Below are positions 54,205 to 64,000 of a stretch of DNA of 64,000 nucleotides, piece by piece. Under the pieces are notes generated by a model. It saw only the letters and a list, made by a program, of their open reading frames with translations, ran no database searches and had not been told where the DNA came from. The translations under genes were made by a program, and so were the position numbers. The stretch is from Sepioteuthis lessoniana (lineage: Eukaryota > Mollusca > Cephalopoda > Myopsida > Loliginidae). The stretch covers positions 37,156,529 to 37,220,528 of the forward strand of contig OY757934.1 of assembly GCA_963585895.1 (NCBI GenBank). The letters are read 5' to 3'. Within the stretch, counting starts at the first letter, position 1, and the number at the start of each line of letters is the position of its first letter.

Positions 54205-55004
54205 ATCGATCGATCTATCAAGCTAGCTAGCAAGCAAGCTAGTCACTTGTCTGTTGAATTGTACGATTTTATTATTCAGTGTATATTATAACCCAATCCA
54301 AACGGATATTATCATATATCATTTATTACCAAATTTAAGGTTTGGAAGCCTGGTGTCATAAATATGAATAGGTAGCCGTCCAAAAATAAAGACACGCCAA
54401 TTAAAAAAAGCTTATTTCATTCTACATAGTAAGTAAATTTTAAAACTATTATTAATCATTTTTCTAATAAGTTATTTAAATATCGATAGAGGATAAATGT
54501 TAAGAACACTTCTTAAAAAGTCGTATTTTTTCAGAGTATACCAGTTAATTTCAGTCATAATTCTACATAGGAAAGAATTCTTTTCCTTTTAAAAAGAACG
54601 TGTTATTTCTTTCCAAAAATAGTAGAGAAATTATAAAAATGACGACAAAAATGTTGAGCTCATTTTGTTACAGCTGTGAAATATCACGAGGAAATTAATT
54701 AACAATCTACAAGGTGAACAGGAGAAAAATGAATGCTCAAAGTACCGACATATTTTGGGTTTGAGATGATAAATATGCATGTAAAAATTTGAAAGTCTCT
54801 GACTGAAAACTAAAACTTTCTAAATTCATGTTCGTTGATTTTTTTCGATTTTTGCAGGTTTATATCTATAAAAAAAATTTTGCCTTAGTATCGAAATAAA
54901 TTTAGTCTTTAAAAACCAGGAAATTTGATACTTAATAACTAAATAAATGTGAACTGTGAAATTTTTAACAATTTAGTGGAATTTGAGTGAAATTTTGAAT
55001 TGAT
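54205..55004. other. Unassigned AT-rich sequence
   Basis: Nothing recognised. Confidence 0.4.
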
Positions 55005-55381
55005 TTTCATCATCATCATCATCATTATGTCGTGCCGCCAGCACGGATATCCCTGACCTTCTCTCGTCACTTCTCTCTATCATTCATCGCCTCTGGCAGG
55101 TCTTCAGGGTTACATCCCGTATCCCCACATAGCTGCTGTATGTATGTTCGAGCTGGACCTCCTGGTTTTGCTTGGCCATATGCAGGGGTCCATAGGAGTA
55201 CATCACTGATGAGTTCGTCCATGCTTCTCCAGCAGTGTCCTGCGTGTCTGGTTCGTCTAGCTTGTATAGTTTTCGTGATGGGAGGCAAGTAGTCGTATAG
55301 TTGGTGTCTTGTGGGGTGTTGTCGCCAGGACTTGTTCAATATTGCTCTCAACATTCTTTTGTAATTGCCGTCTAGTTTCTT
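55005..55381 (-). mobile_element. RTE-like LINE, 5'-truncated 3' fragment
   Basis: The minus strand encodes the C-terminal 105 residues in one frame: KKLDGNYKRMLRAILNKSW, ITKTIQARRTRHAGHCWRS, YIQQLCGDTGCNPEDLPEAM. The 3' hairpin (CGTGC-TGGCG-GCACG) and the (ATG)n tail (55008-55029) follow. The frame is open, so this insertion is fairly young. Confidence 0.85.
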
Positions 55382-56110
55382 TGAATCAAACAAACGAAGA
55401 AATAGAGAAAAGTTATGTGGACTTATACGAAGCTAAAACTCATCCAATTTAAAATTTGTAAGTACATGGTACCTCTATTATTATTCCTATTCACTAGACC
55501 CATTTTGAAGAAATGGAATGGAATGAAGACTCTCCAAAGTCTGAATTTATGAAAAAATAAAAGAAATTCCACAGGAATAAAATATTTCATTCGCATCAGA
55601 AAACACAGAAATATTTCCCCTTGAATATTTTTTTCTAAACGAAATAATAAAATGAGATAATCCCACATGTAACTGATCAAGCTACGATGGAATATTTGGT
55701 CTTTAAACTAAAGGAAAACAAGGGGTATGTTTTTCCACACCCCCATAACCACTCAAATATCCTGCCCTGACTTTTCACAGGATAACAGTCTCTGAAGGAG
55801 AAGAATATTTTGAGAGCTACACAAACATATAACAATGGAAAACATGGGATGTAGAATAGTAGATGTAAAACAAGGGGGATGAATCAAAAGTTGGGTCAAT
55901 GGTGAGCTTTATCAGAAGCAGAACATTAAAACCTTATAAGTCAACGGTCAGGATCCAATAGTTTTGTAAGAAAACTACTGCTACTCATCCTTAAGAGTGG
56001 CTTCTTTTGGTGAGATAATGACAACAGTCAACGAAAAATGTCTATGACTCTAATCCAGACCGTACATCCAAAACGCCATTGACGCGAATCAACAATGTTC
56101 ACATTCTGCT
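55382..56110. other. Unassigned sequence, perhaps 5' flank of the next LINE
   Basis: No coding motif found. The LINE coding remnants begin at about 56120. Confidence 0.35.
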
Positions 56111-56341
56111 GAAGTTAGAGCACTGGCCCCAGTATTCGAAAAATCAGCCACAGACACCAAATCCAACTTACCAAGCAAAAACATTGTTAACCAAGCGACA
56201 TTTAACCTTAGGACTTTGAAGACAATAAGCAGCTACCTGAGCTTAAAGTACCTTGAGTCAAGCATAATATGAACTTTAAATACGTGCAAGAACATATATA
56301 TTACCAGAGGGAGCTTGACTTAAGATACCATAATACTAGTA

Positions 56342-56802
56342 ATGAATGGACATTTGTGTGGAAAAATTGTCAATGCCGCCATAGGAGGCGGAGGAATGCT
56401 TTTCAGTCCGCTTGCATTAAGATTAGTTAATAGCACTGAGAAAACCCTACCGAGAATTATGCGGGCTACATTTAATTGCAACCCCTGCACAACGATCATC
56501 TTTTGCTATAGTCCCACCAGTGCCAATGCTCAAACGGATATCTCACCATCTACAACGGGCTATTTTCTTTCGCGCCACACATTCTCAAACATAACGTTGT
56601 GGTTATTGGTGAAGACATAAATACTCAAATAGGCAAAGATGAAAATAATAAATTTTGTTTGTACAACCGGCTAAATAGAAATGACGAATATCTGGTTTTT
56701 CACCTAAGAAGTCTTTCATGCCTAAACAGTAGATTCGCTTCCCCTCTCCCCCCCAAAAAAAGAAAGGGAAGGAAAAAGATGTCTCTTCTCCTACCCAGAT
56801 AA
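56342..56802 (+). pseudogene. APE-type endonuclease remnant of the LINE
   Basis: Two overlapping frames (shift near 56600) give NAAIGGGGMLFSP, PRIMRATFNCNPCTTIIFCY and GEDINTQIGKD. The G-G-D-x-N motif of apurinic-type endonucleases appears as G-E-D-I-N, so a Gly-to-Glu change affects a core position. The catalytic H at the C-terminal end (S-D-H) is not visible. Confidence 0.75.
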
Positions 56803-57791
56803 TGCTATAGCATAGCTATATTATACACTGATAATCAAAAAGGGGATAAGTAGCGCTCTAAACTGTGAAGCATACTCCTCTTTTGAAGCAGTATATTCCT
56901 ATCAGAGAATCATCTCTGCAAAGATACACCTGATTCTATGCACAAATAAGAAACATTCAAAACCACACATTATGACTGGTCAGCGATTAAAATGGAGATA
57001 ATATAAGCAATGAATATATGTAACTATTAGAAATAAATTAGATACGCTTCAGGAGATATTGGAAAAAGCATACTACGAATGAAGAATATGAAAATGTTGT
57101 CCCTTCTCGCATGGAAGCAGAAACAAAGTGTTTACCAACTAAGTCAAGAGCCAGATGAAGAGTTCTATGGGAGTTACCAGTAGTTAAGATAAAAAGAGAT
57201 AACTTAAAAAAAGCATTCTTGTTCAATAAAATAAACCATACAAATACCTACGCGCAGAAACATAATAAAGCCCTGAAAGAACTAACGCATACCAAAAAGA
57301 GCAATTCGTATACATTAAAGTCCAAATCGATAAAATTAAAAATTCAGTTGAAGACAGACAATCACGAATAGCGTGACAGGCAGTAAATAAAGTGAGTTAA
57401 AGGAAGAACACTTCGAGAGCAAAACTAAAAGCTGCCTGCCCGAAGAAAGAATTCTGAAATTGAAAGAACATTTCAAGAATCTGCTCGGAAACCTCTTGAA
57501 TCACTGACAAACCTAAAAATCATTAATGGTCAACTAGACACCAAACTAGAATAATTTACTGAGGAAAAACTTGGCGATGCATTGAAAAAAATCAAAAGCC
57601 AAAAAGCTGCAGGCCTTAACGAATTACCTTCTGAATTATAGAAGACAAGAAAAAACATCGATTATGCAACAAAACACAATAGAGGAATGAACGAAAGGCT
57701 GAATCCTTCCATACCCCTAAGAAAAGTGACCTCGGAATCACTAAGAACTACAAAGGCATAACTTTTACTTCTATGGCTGCTAAGATTTATA

Positions 57792-58037
57792 ATGTTCTAC
57801 TTCATGATAGTATCCAACCCGAAATCGAGAAAATTCTTTGGAAAAATCAGAAGGAATCACTCCATAACCTCAGGGATTCTGCCATTTCACCGCGTCATCA
57901 AATGGGTATTGGCAAATAATCTCGAGTCAATACTATTATTCGTTGACTTCTCCAAGGCAATGGATTCCGTACACAGAGGAAAGATGAAGCAAATACTACT
58001 TGCATATTGTCTTTCCAAAGAAAATTTAAAGCTATAA
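57792..58037 (+). pseudogene. Reverse transcriptase fingers/palm remnant of the LINE
   Basis: An 81-codon frame: RNHSITSGILPFHRVIKWVL (family: R-N-R-S-T-T-S-Q-I-L-T-I-R-R-I-L) and LLFVDFSKAMDSVHRGKMKQ, keeping the first catalytic Asp (V-D-F-S-K-A). The next motif and the YADD box are destroyed downstream. Confidence 0.8.
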
Positions 58038-59000
58038 TGATGCTTTACAAAAACATGAAAGCAATAGTTACATAATGGAGACACTGACTTCTTTGACACA
58101 GTCAATGGAGTTTTGCAACGAGATTAAAAATAGAATCATATTTATTTATACTATGTATAGACTACGTACTTCGAACATTCATAGATAAATTAAAAGTAAA
58201 TAGCTTCACATTAAAAAAGGCAAGAAGTAGACAATATCCTGCAGAAACTATGAGATATTCAGGCCGCACAGATCACCTAGCATTTTCTGCAAATACACCG
58301 GCCCAAGAACAATACCTACCGCATAGCCTAAAGCAAGCAGCTGTAGGCATTGGCATCAACATGAATGCAAATAAAACAGAGCATATGTTTTAAACAAAAA
58401 CGTGCCCTCTTCACTCTCAGTGGCAAGCTTTTAAAATTTGCTGACCATTTCATATACCTTGGCAGCAAGATCTTATCCACTGAAAGTGATGTCAACATAC
58501 GCCAAGCAAAGGCTTGGAATACTAATGATATGTTATCGATCATACAGAACTCTGATTTATCCGATAAAATAAGATGGAATTTCTTCTAAGCTGTCGCTGT
58601 GTCCATACTACTATGTGGGTGCACCACATAGATGCTAATAAATCAAATACAGACAAATCTAAATGGAAACAGCAAAAGAATTCTGCATGCTGGGTTGAAC
58701 AAATCCTGGAAGCAGCACCCTTCAAAACAACGACTGTACGACCACTTATCAATCTCAAAAACCATTCAATTTAGAAGAACAGGGTAAGCAAGGATGAACT
58801 CATAGGCAGCGTTCTCTTATGAACTCATAGACGTAAAGGTGTTACCCGATCAGCAAAGACTTACATCAGTTCTGTGCGGACATAAGACGTAGCCTATGAG
58901 CGATTGATGATTGAAACGGATGGCGAAAGACAGAGTCAGGAAAGTCCGTGCTGTCGGCGTAACTTGATGATAAGGATAATGGTGATGATGATGCTTGGTT

Positions 59001-59317
59001 TAGGAGAAAATTAACTTTTCATAAATAAAAAGAAATGTTAGTGATGCACTCATGAATGAGTGCTTCTGTGTCTATCTTAATATTTGTGCCTTTTGTTCTA
59101 TAGTCACGTTCGGTTAAAGCCATTGGGAATTGTCAAATAATCTTTCACAGAATACATTAAAAACAAAAGGATTAACCATTGATTTTTGGTGAAAAGAAAT
59201 TTCTTATCTGGTTCAATTTACTGAAAATAAAGGTAAGTACTTGATTAGAATATTAGAAAATAACTTTGAAAAAATCAGACTTACACGTCACTTTATGCGT
59301 TAATTGGTGGGTAAAAA
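59001..59317. other. Unassigned sequence
   Basis: Nothing recognised between the LINE tail and the SINE C. Confidence 0.4.
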
Positions 59318-59577
59318 GTAAAAGTAAAGTTGGCGACCGTAAATGAGGGCGACCAAAAGGCTCCCTTTTCAATAGCTACAACACCGAAGTGTAGGGGAGG
59401 CCGCTACTCCTTTCCCTGGATTGTTCCACTTTACCCTTGATTCGTACCTTATGTTACTGAGTGTTAAGCAAGGAGGTATCAAGTACCATTTCTGAGTCTT
59501 TTCTATGATGCGGCCTGGGATTGAACCCAGGTCACCCGGACCATTGGCGAACACTCTACCCACTAGGCCAATGCGCC
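59318..59577 (-). mobile_element. SINE family C copy, best preserved
   Basis: The minus strand has a head with box A TTGGCCTAGTGGGTAGAGTG and box B CCTGGGTTCAATCCCAGG, with a good T stem. Next come the body GGTACTTGATACCTCCTTGC and CTACACTTCGGTGTTGTAGC, and the tail CGCCAACTTTACTTTTACTT. The G/C-rich paired head suggests it could be the youngest C copy here. Confidence 0.9.
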
Positions 59578-60520
59578 GGTTATCTGGTTGGTAGTTTAAA
59601 CGTAATCATAGCATATGTTAGTCTTGACAGATTCAATCTAACACAGGAACCGGGTACGGGTCTGGGTAAGGTTTTTTTAAAATAATAATTCCTTTTCCAA
59701 AACGCTTTGCTAAAAAGTGTCCGAAAAACATAGAGTTAAACTTAAAATCCATGTCATATGTCTTAAAATCTATTGTTAGTATATTCGATCTTATAATTTA
59801 CAGGATCAGTTTACTGAACGAATAATGTATTGTACATCACTTTTTACAGTATTGTATAATTGATCCAACTGAGAAAGTACAAAACCCCACTTTTAATTCA
59901 GTCTAATTAGAGAAAGTGCTCGAACCGAAGATAATAAATTGTATGAAGAGTAATTAACTGAAAACTTGTTTTCCTTAATATGCCAGGAATCGAAATGAGT
60001 CCGTTATAGAAATATCTTCCTGGTCACTCAGTGCGAGCAACAACAGGGGATCAGATTTTATCATCGGTCGATGAAAAAGAAAGGTTAAAATTACACCAGA
60101 CTGCTCATGCAGATAAAGTATGTCGGTCAATTTTGCTACGAGGGAGAGATTGGGAGAATCATCGCGAGGAAAGCAATACTCATCACTGGCAGATTTGACA
60201 TCAGAGCGCGCCGATTGGCATTTTCATAAACAAACATTAGTGAATGGTGCTATTTGACCCTCTCCACCATTAGAAAAAAAAACAAAACAAAACAAGAAAA
60301 AAATATACACACACACACATTTAAAGAGAGGAATAAAAGCTGGTTATCAGGATGCCACTGCTTGCTGCTTGATGCTTGCATGAATAAAACCGAATCAGTT
60401 TTAGTGTTCCTCGTTAGAAAAAGTGTCTACGAATAATGATTTCGAACAAGAAAGAATTCTGCTGCTTCCCAGGAATTTTGTATAAACTGATCTTTGCCGA
60501 AACAACCCTAGCTAGTGACA
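59578..60520. other. Unassigned sequence
   Basis: Nothing recognised. A short AC run lies at 60308-60320. Confidence 0.4.
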
Positions 60521-60527
60521 TTTAAAG

Positions 60528-60563
60528 CCACGGTTCCTGTCAGATCACCGAAATTAAGCAGGG
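60528..60563 (+). repeat. 5S rRNA-like fragment
   Basis: CGGTTCCTGTCAGATCACCG followed by AAATTAAGCAG resembles the conserved internal stretch of animal 5S rRNA (GGTTCTCGTCCGATCACCGA then AGTTAAGCA). The core GATCACCGAA and TTAAGCA are exact. The rest of a 5S gene is absent, so this is a pseudogene fragment or a 5S-derived SINE head, not an rRNA gene. Confidence 0.5.
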
Positions 60564-60565
60564 AT

Positions 60566-60825
60566 TATTTACCCAACCCCTCCGCCACGGACGAGATGCG
60601 ATAAAAGGTAAATTTTAAAGTGGAGTTCAGCTAGTTTGAATTCAAAGTTTTCCTTCTTTTATACTGGTTGCTAAAAAACAGAGTCTGTCCTACTATTAAC
60701 CGAAAGTTCGAAGGAAAATAGAAGGATTCATGTCGTTCACAAAAACATTCATGTCTCATTCTGTATTTGAATTCGGAACGCTGGTTCTATTTTATGTGAC
60801 AATAACCGTTATGCCAAGTAGCGAT
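60566..60825 (-). mobile_element. SINE family A copy abutting the 5S-like fragment
   Basis: Read from the left on the plus strand: TTTACCCAACCCCTCCGCC (family end reversed), TTGAATTCAAAGTTTTCCTT, CTGTATTTGAATTCGG (box B reversed) and ACAATAACCGTTATGCC (box A reversed). Full length. Its 3' end lies a few bases from the 5S-like fragment. Confidence 0.8.
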
Positions 60826-60845
60826 TAACCTGTTCCGTATAATTA

Positions 60846-61820
60846 CATGAATGACCAATTAGTAACACTTTAATGAATGACCAATTAGTAATACTGTAAT
60901 GTTTGAGCGATTAAGAAATCTTTAATGTATAGCTATATAAGAATACTCTAATGTATGACCAATTAAGTAAACTTTAAAGTATGACCAATTACGAACACTT
61001 TAATGTATGATCAATTAAGAAATCTTTGATGTATGACCAATTACGCATTAGAAACACTTTAATGTATGACCGATTAAGAATGCTTTAATGTATGACCAAT
61101 TTAGAAATTTTTAATATATGACCAATTAAGAATACATTAATGTAAGGCCAATTAGTAACACTTTTATGTTAGACCAATTAAGAAATATTTAATGTACGAC
61201 CAATTAGGAACGCTTTAATGTATGACCAATTGGGAAATATTTAATGCATGACCAATAAAGAACGTTTTAATGTATGACCCATTAGGAACACTTTAAATGT
61301 TGGACCAATTAAGAACACTTTAATGTATGATTAATTAGGAACACTTCACTGTATGATTAATTAGGAACTCTTCACTATATGATTAATTAGGAACTCTTCA
61401 CTGTATGATTAATTTGGAACACTTCAATTTATGAGCAATATACGAATTCTTTGAAGTAGGAACAATTAGGAATACTTTAATGGATCAGTTTAGAACACTT
61501 AAGCATTGTACCACTTAAATGTTTGACCACCTAAATGTATGATGACTTAGAAAAAATTTTATGCATTCCTAATTCAACGCACGACCACTTTGCAACACTT
61601 CAATGTATGACCACTTAAATGTATGGCTAATTACGACCACTTAAATTTAAGACCACTAAGGACCACTGAAATGTATGGCCAATAATCAATGATCACTTAA
61701 AAACACTAAAATATAAGCACTTCAATGTATAACCACATAAGAACAGTTAAATAGAATACCACTTAGAGATACTTAAATGTATGACCATTTAAATGTATGA
61801 CCAAATATGAACAGTAAGAA
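60846..61820. repeat. 26-bp minisatellite, about 37 diverged units
   Basis: Consensus TTTAATGTATGACCAATTAG followed by GAACAC. Units are 24-28 bp and quite diverged. The right part (61500-61820) shifts to a variant built on AAATGTATGACCACTTA. No open frame, no CRISPR-like spacers. Confidence 0.9.
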
Positions 61821-62135
61821 CCATAAGCAACTTGAGCTGTGTGTTTCAGTAAAATCAGTCTTGTAAATTTTAGTCATCTTATCGTGCTTTAATGGTTATA
61901 AATCTAATTTTGCACATCGGTTACTACTAAGTTGCGGGTTCATTACTTCTAGCATTGTGCCTAATATGAGCCAGGTTTAGTTTTAAGTGCATTTTATGCA
62001 GTGTAAGTTTTAACAAGCAGGAATAGCAGACCATCAATTCTTAACTTAACTTAATAAATGACAACTGAATTAGTATTTGCCATTACTCTTGTTGTATACA
62101 GGAAAGAACAACAACAACGCTAATATATAAAAATA
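61821..62135. other. Unassigned sequence
   Basis: Nothing recognised before the (ATG)n tail of the next LINE. Confidence 0.4.
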
Positions 62136-62778
62136 TCATCATCATCATCATGTCGTGCGGCTAGCACGGATATCCCTGACCCTCTCTCTCCACGTCTCCC
62201 TATCATTCATCTTCAGCTTTGGTGAGGCAACTAGTCTAGGAGAAGGAGAACTCTGAATTCAAACCTGTTAAACTCCGCTTAAAAATCGACCTTGTGTCAT
62301 ATCCTGCCTGTGCGGAGGGGTTGGGTAAATATTGTCTCCTTATCATTCATCGCCTCTGGCAGGTCTTCAGGGTTACATCCCGTATCATCACATAGGTGCT
62401 GTATGTATGTTCGAGCTGGTCGTCCTGCTTTTGATTGGCCATATGTGGGGGTCCGCCGGAGTACATCTCTTACGAGCTCGTCCTTGCTTCTCCAGCAGTG
62501 TCCGGCATGTCTGGTTTGTCTAACTTGGATAGTTTTCGTGATAGGTGGTAGGTGACCGTATAGTTGGTGCCTTGTGGGGTGTTGCTGCCAGGACTTGTTC
62601 AATATTGCTCTTAACATTCTTGTATAATTGCCGTCTAGCTTCTTCTCCAACCGTTTAGTCAGCGTCCAAGTAGTGCATCCATATAGCAGTATCGACACGA
62701 TTGCAGTCTGGAAGAAACTGCGTTTCATTTTATCGGTCAGGTTTGATTTCCATATGATCGAAAGCCTATCGATAGCTA
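62136..62778 (-). mobile_element. RTE-like LINE, 5'-truncated, split by SINE A
   Basis: The minus strand encodes AIDRLSIIWKSNLTDKMKRS, SILLYGCTTWTLTKRLEKK, ITKTIQVRQTRHAGHCWRS and DDTGCNPEDLPEAMND. The frame stays open until the SINE insertion. The 3' hairpin (CGTGC-TAGCC-GCACG) and (ATG)n tail (62136-62150) lie left of the SINE. It has a Tyr where the 14.9-kb copy has its stop codon. Confidence 0.85.
62212..62333 (+). mobile_element. SINE family A copy nested in the LINE
   Basis: A 5'-truncated A copy (TTCAGCTTTGGTGAGGCAAC ... GGGTTGGGTAAATATT). The target duplication is GTCTCC(C/T)TATCATTCATC at 62194-62211 and 62334-62351: 17 of 18 identical, and both halves continue the LINE sequence. 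Confidence 0.95.
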
Positions 62779-62944
62779 TAATCTGCTGTTTTTTCTCTTC
62801 CTTTTATTACTCGAAATGTACGAAATGGTAGGGTGAGGGAGAGACTTGAAGATGGTTGAGATGTTCACTCAGGGTGAGATACGAATCTTCAGTGAACGGC
62901 TTCTTCTTTGTTCTGCTTTAGGCGGAAATGGTACTGCGCCACCT

Positions 62945-63205
62945 TAAGGCATTGAATCATCTTAGTTTCTCCTCGCTTCTCTACTTTCGTGAGTTTGGTA
63001 TAGGGTCATCTCAAGGTGCCAAATCATCTTAGTTTCTACCCGCTTCCCTACTTTCGCGAGTCTCGTCAGAGGCATTTCAAGGCACCGAATCATCTTAGAT
63101 TCTCCTTGTTTCTCTCGGTTCGTGAGTCTCGTAAGGACTATTTGAAGCTACTGAATCACCTTAGATTCTACTTGTTTCTCTACTTTCGCGAGTCTGGTAC
63201 GACTC
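62945..63205. repeat. 66-bp tandem repeat, four units
   Basis: Units start near 62945, 63012, 63078 and 63144. Each contains GAATCATCTTAG(T/A)TTCTC and CTACTTTCG(C/T)GAGTCT. The unit length is a multiple of three and one frame is open through units 2-4, giving three diverged 22-residue repeats (N-H-L-R-F-x-L-F-x-x-x-R-E-S). Confidence 0.85.
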
Positions 63206-63539
63206 AGGATTTTCTCTACCTCTCAACCCTGGTCTGTCTTGTGCAAGGCCAGCGTCCAGAGCAGCGTAACGTCTAATAGCTCTTCTTCCCATCTTTTTCT
63301 TCGTTCTCTCAGGTCGAAATATTCACTAGTTCATATAATTTCCCGAACGCCCACGCCATCCTCGTGGTCACATTTCCCGCCTACGCGTTGCGCGTGGACA
63401 CGCTTCTTGTTTAGCATGCTATCCACACAACATGTGTGGCGCTTTCGCAGAGGAACCAGTGTCCTGTTTACTTTAGAAAACAAGTGTACATCCTGTTATA
63501 TTATTCACGCAACTTATGGAGCATGTCAAAAGATCTTTC
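63206..63539. other. Unassigned sequence
   Basis: A 115-codon frame at 63239-63586 runs into the next B fragment and shows no domain. Confidence 0.4.
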
Positions 63540-63620
63540 TGGTTAATATTCCACACTCTCAGATCCACTCTAACCCGAAATGGTAGTACCTGTTAGGGTC
63601 GGATATATGGGTCAAATATA
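63540..63620 (+). mobile_element. Family B fragment (middle)
   Basis: CAGATCCACTCTAACCCGAA then GGTAGTACCTGTTAGGGTC and ATATGGGTCAAATA match the B body between the 5' part and the VNTR. Confidence 0.65.
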
Positions 63621-63689
63621 TCTGGTTAAAAATTATTTTTATTCTGTTTGATCGAGTAACACACAAAAATGTAGATATTATCATACTAT

Positions 63690-63765
63690 GAACGCGATTC
63701 CTTAACCTCTAGGCATAAAATAACTCTAGTCGGTTTGACATGCCGTTAAAATCAGTAAGATAAAT
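63690..63765 (+). mobile_element. Second copy of the (AATC)-tailed repeat end
   Basis: CCTTAACCTCTAGGCATAAA, TAGTCGGTTTGACATGCCG and TTAAAATCAG match 21390-21450. The tail has decayed to AAATCAATTCG. Confidence 0.55.
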
Positions 63766-64000
63766 CAATTCGATTAGGAACTGCTTAACTGTCATTCTAG
63801 CCAGCTGCAATTCAATTCTTGCTCTTTTATTAGTCTACAACGGGTACTTTAGAGAGTAGACATGTAGTTGAATAAATCAACAAAATGAATAAATGAACAG
63901 AAATAAATTCTACGAAAAACTGCAATCATTGGCTAAAAATAGTTAAAATGGGACTACTTCCTAATTCTTCATTGCAAAACTGATAAAATTAACTTACGAA

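Larger units (their letters stand above)
56112..59000 (+). mobile_element. RTE-like LINE, nearly full-length but decayed
   Basis: The only copy with the endonuclease part. Remnants in order: NQATFNLRTLKTI (about 56190-56230); R-E-L-D-L-R-Y-H-N-T-S-N-E-W-T-F (about 56308-56358); NAAIGGGGMLFSPLALR and CNPCTTIIFCYSPTSAN (56370-56530); GEDINTQIGKDENNKFC (56605-56655), typical of the APE-type endonuclease; a long connector (56900-57540); and KKIKSQKAAGLNELPSEL (57580-57640). Then RT remnants VDFSKAMDSVHRGKMKQILL (57940-58000) and the YADD region near 58260, now G-R-T-D-H-L-A. C-terminal remnants and the 3' end with a broken hairpin and GATGATGATG (58975-59000) follow. There are many frameshifts and stops. 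Confidence 0.8.

Noticed and set aside
60528..60563. Possible functional 5S rRNA gene
   Set aside because: Only about 35 bp of 120 are present, with substitutions in the conserved region.
60846..61820. Regular short repeats, considered as a CRISPR-like array
   Set aside because: Units are contiguous and diverged with no unique spacers, and the window is eukaryotic; it is a minisatellite.

Overview
This 64-kb window looks like non-coding, repeat-dominated DNA from a cephalopod, most likely an octopus. The reasons are the very dense dinucleotide microsatellites (TA runs joined to CA/GT and GA/TC runs, many of 40 to 100 bp), several tRNA-headed SINE families, and two LINE lineages together with mariner relics. 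Three tRNA-derived SINE families (OK, OR1, OR2) are known from octopus; I cannot match my families to those names without the reference sequences. I found no convincing host gene, no exon chain and no functional RNA gene. All protein-like signal belongs to transposable elements or to read-through of repeats. Small exons inside a large intron cannot be excluded.

The repeats sort into recurring families, named here only for this window. Family A is a tRNA-headed SINE of about 300 bp ending in GGGTTGGGTAAATA (12 copies). Family B is a retroposon of about 500-650 bp with a 5' hairpin, an internal variable tandem repeat and an (AACC)n tail (12 copies or pieces; two are bounded by short target duplications). 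Family C is a tRNA-headed SINE with a CTTTTA-rich tail (4 copies). Families D and E are further tRNA-headed SINEs. The RTE-like LINE ends in a terminal hairpin plus (ATG)n and has five copies; the one at 14.07-15.32 kb is nearly intact, with a single stop codon. The R2/R4-group LINE carries a CCHC and restriction-like endonuclease C-terminus and ends in a hairpin plus (TAA)n. Its seven pieces form three head-to-tail stacks at 18.1-20.1, 27.4-29.9 and 44.0-47.2 kb. Four mariner-like relics lie at 2.0, 7.9-8.7, 20.7 and 37.8-38.8 kb.

Layout: 0-13 kb holds microsatellites, A and B fragments, an odd inverted duplication (1.65/3.29 kb), a 154-bp palindrome (5.75 kb) and a mariner relic (7.9 kb). 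13.5-15.3 kb holds a SINE-E/RTE chimera. 16.8-21.5 kb holds D SINEs, the first R4-like stack, a VNTR-rich B copy and a C copy. 24-30 kb holds a duplicated microsatellite block, a 278-bp palindrome and the second R4-like stack. 31-38.8 kb holds a cluster of A, E and B copies, a GA/TA minisatellite and a mariner deletion derivative with a telomere-like tract at its deletion point. 38.8-41 kb is the most repeat-poor stretch. 41-47 kb holds C copies and the third R4-like stack. 47-55 kb is mostly unassigned AT-rich DNA. 55-63 kb holds RTE copies, a 5S-rRNA-like fragment against SINE A, a 26-bp minisatellite of about 1 kb and a 66-bp tandem repeat.

No new multi-gene system was recognised. The most interesting material is in the element biology: tandem LINE stacking at TAA tails, a SINE-LINE junction consistent with template switching, a telomeric tract at a transposon deletion junction, a locally templated insertion bounded by 55-bp duplications, and a retroposon with an expanding internal VNTR.
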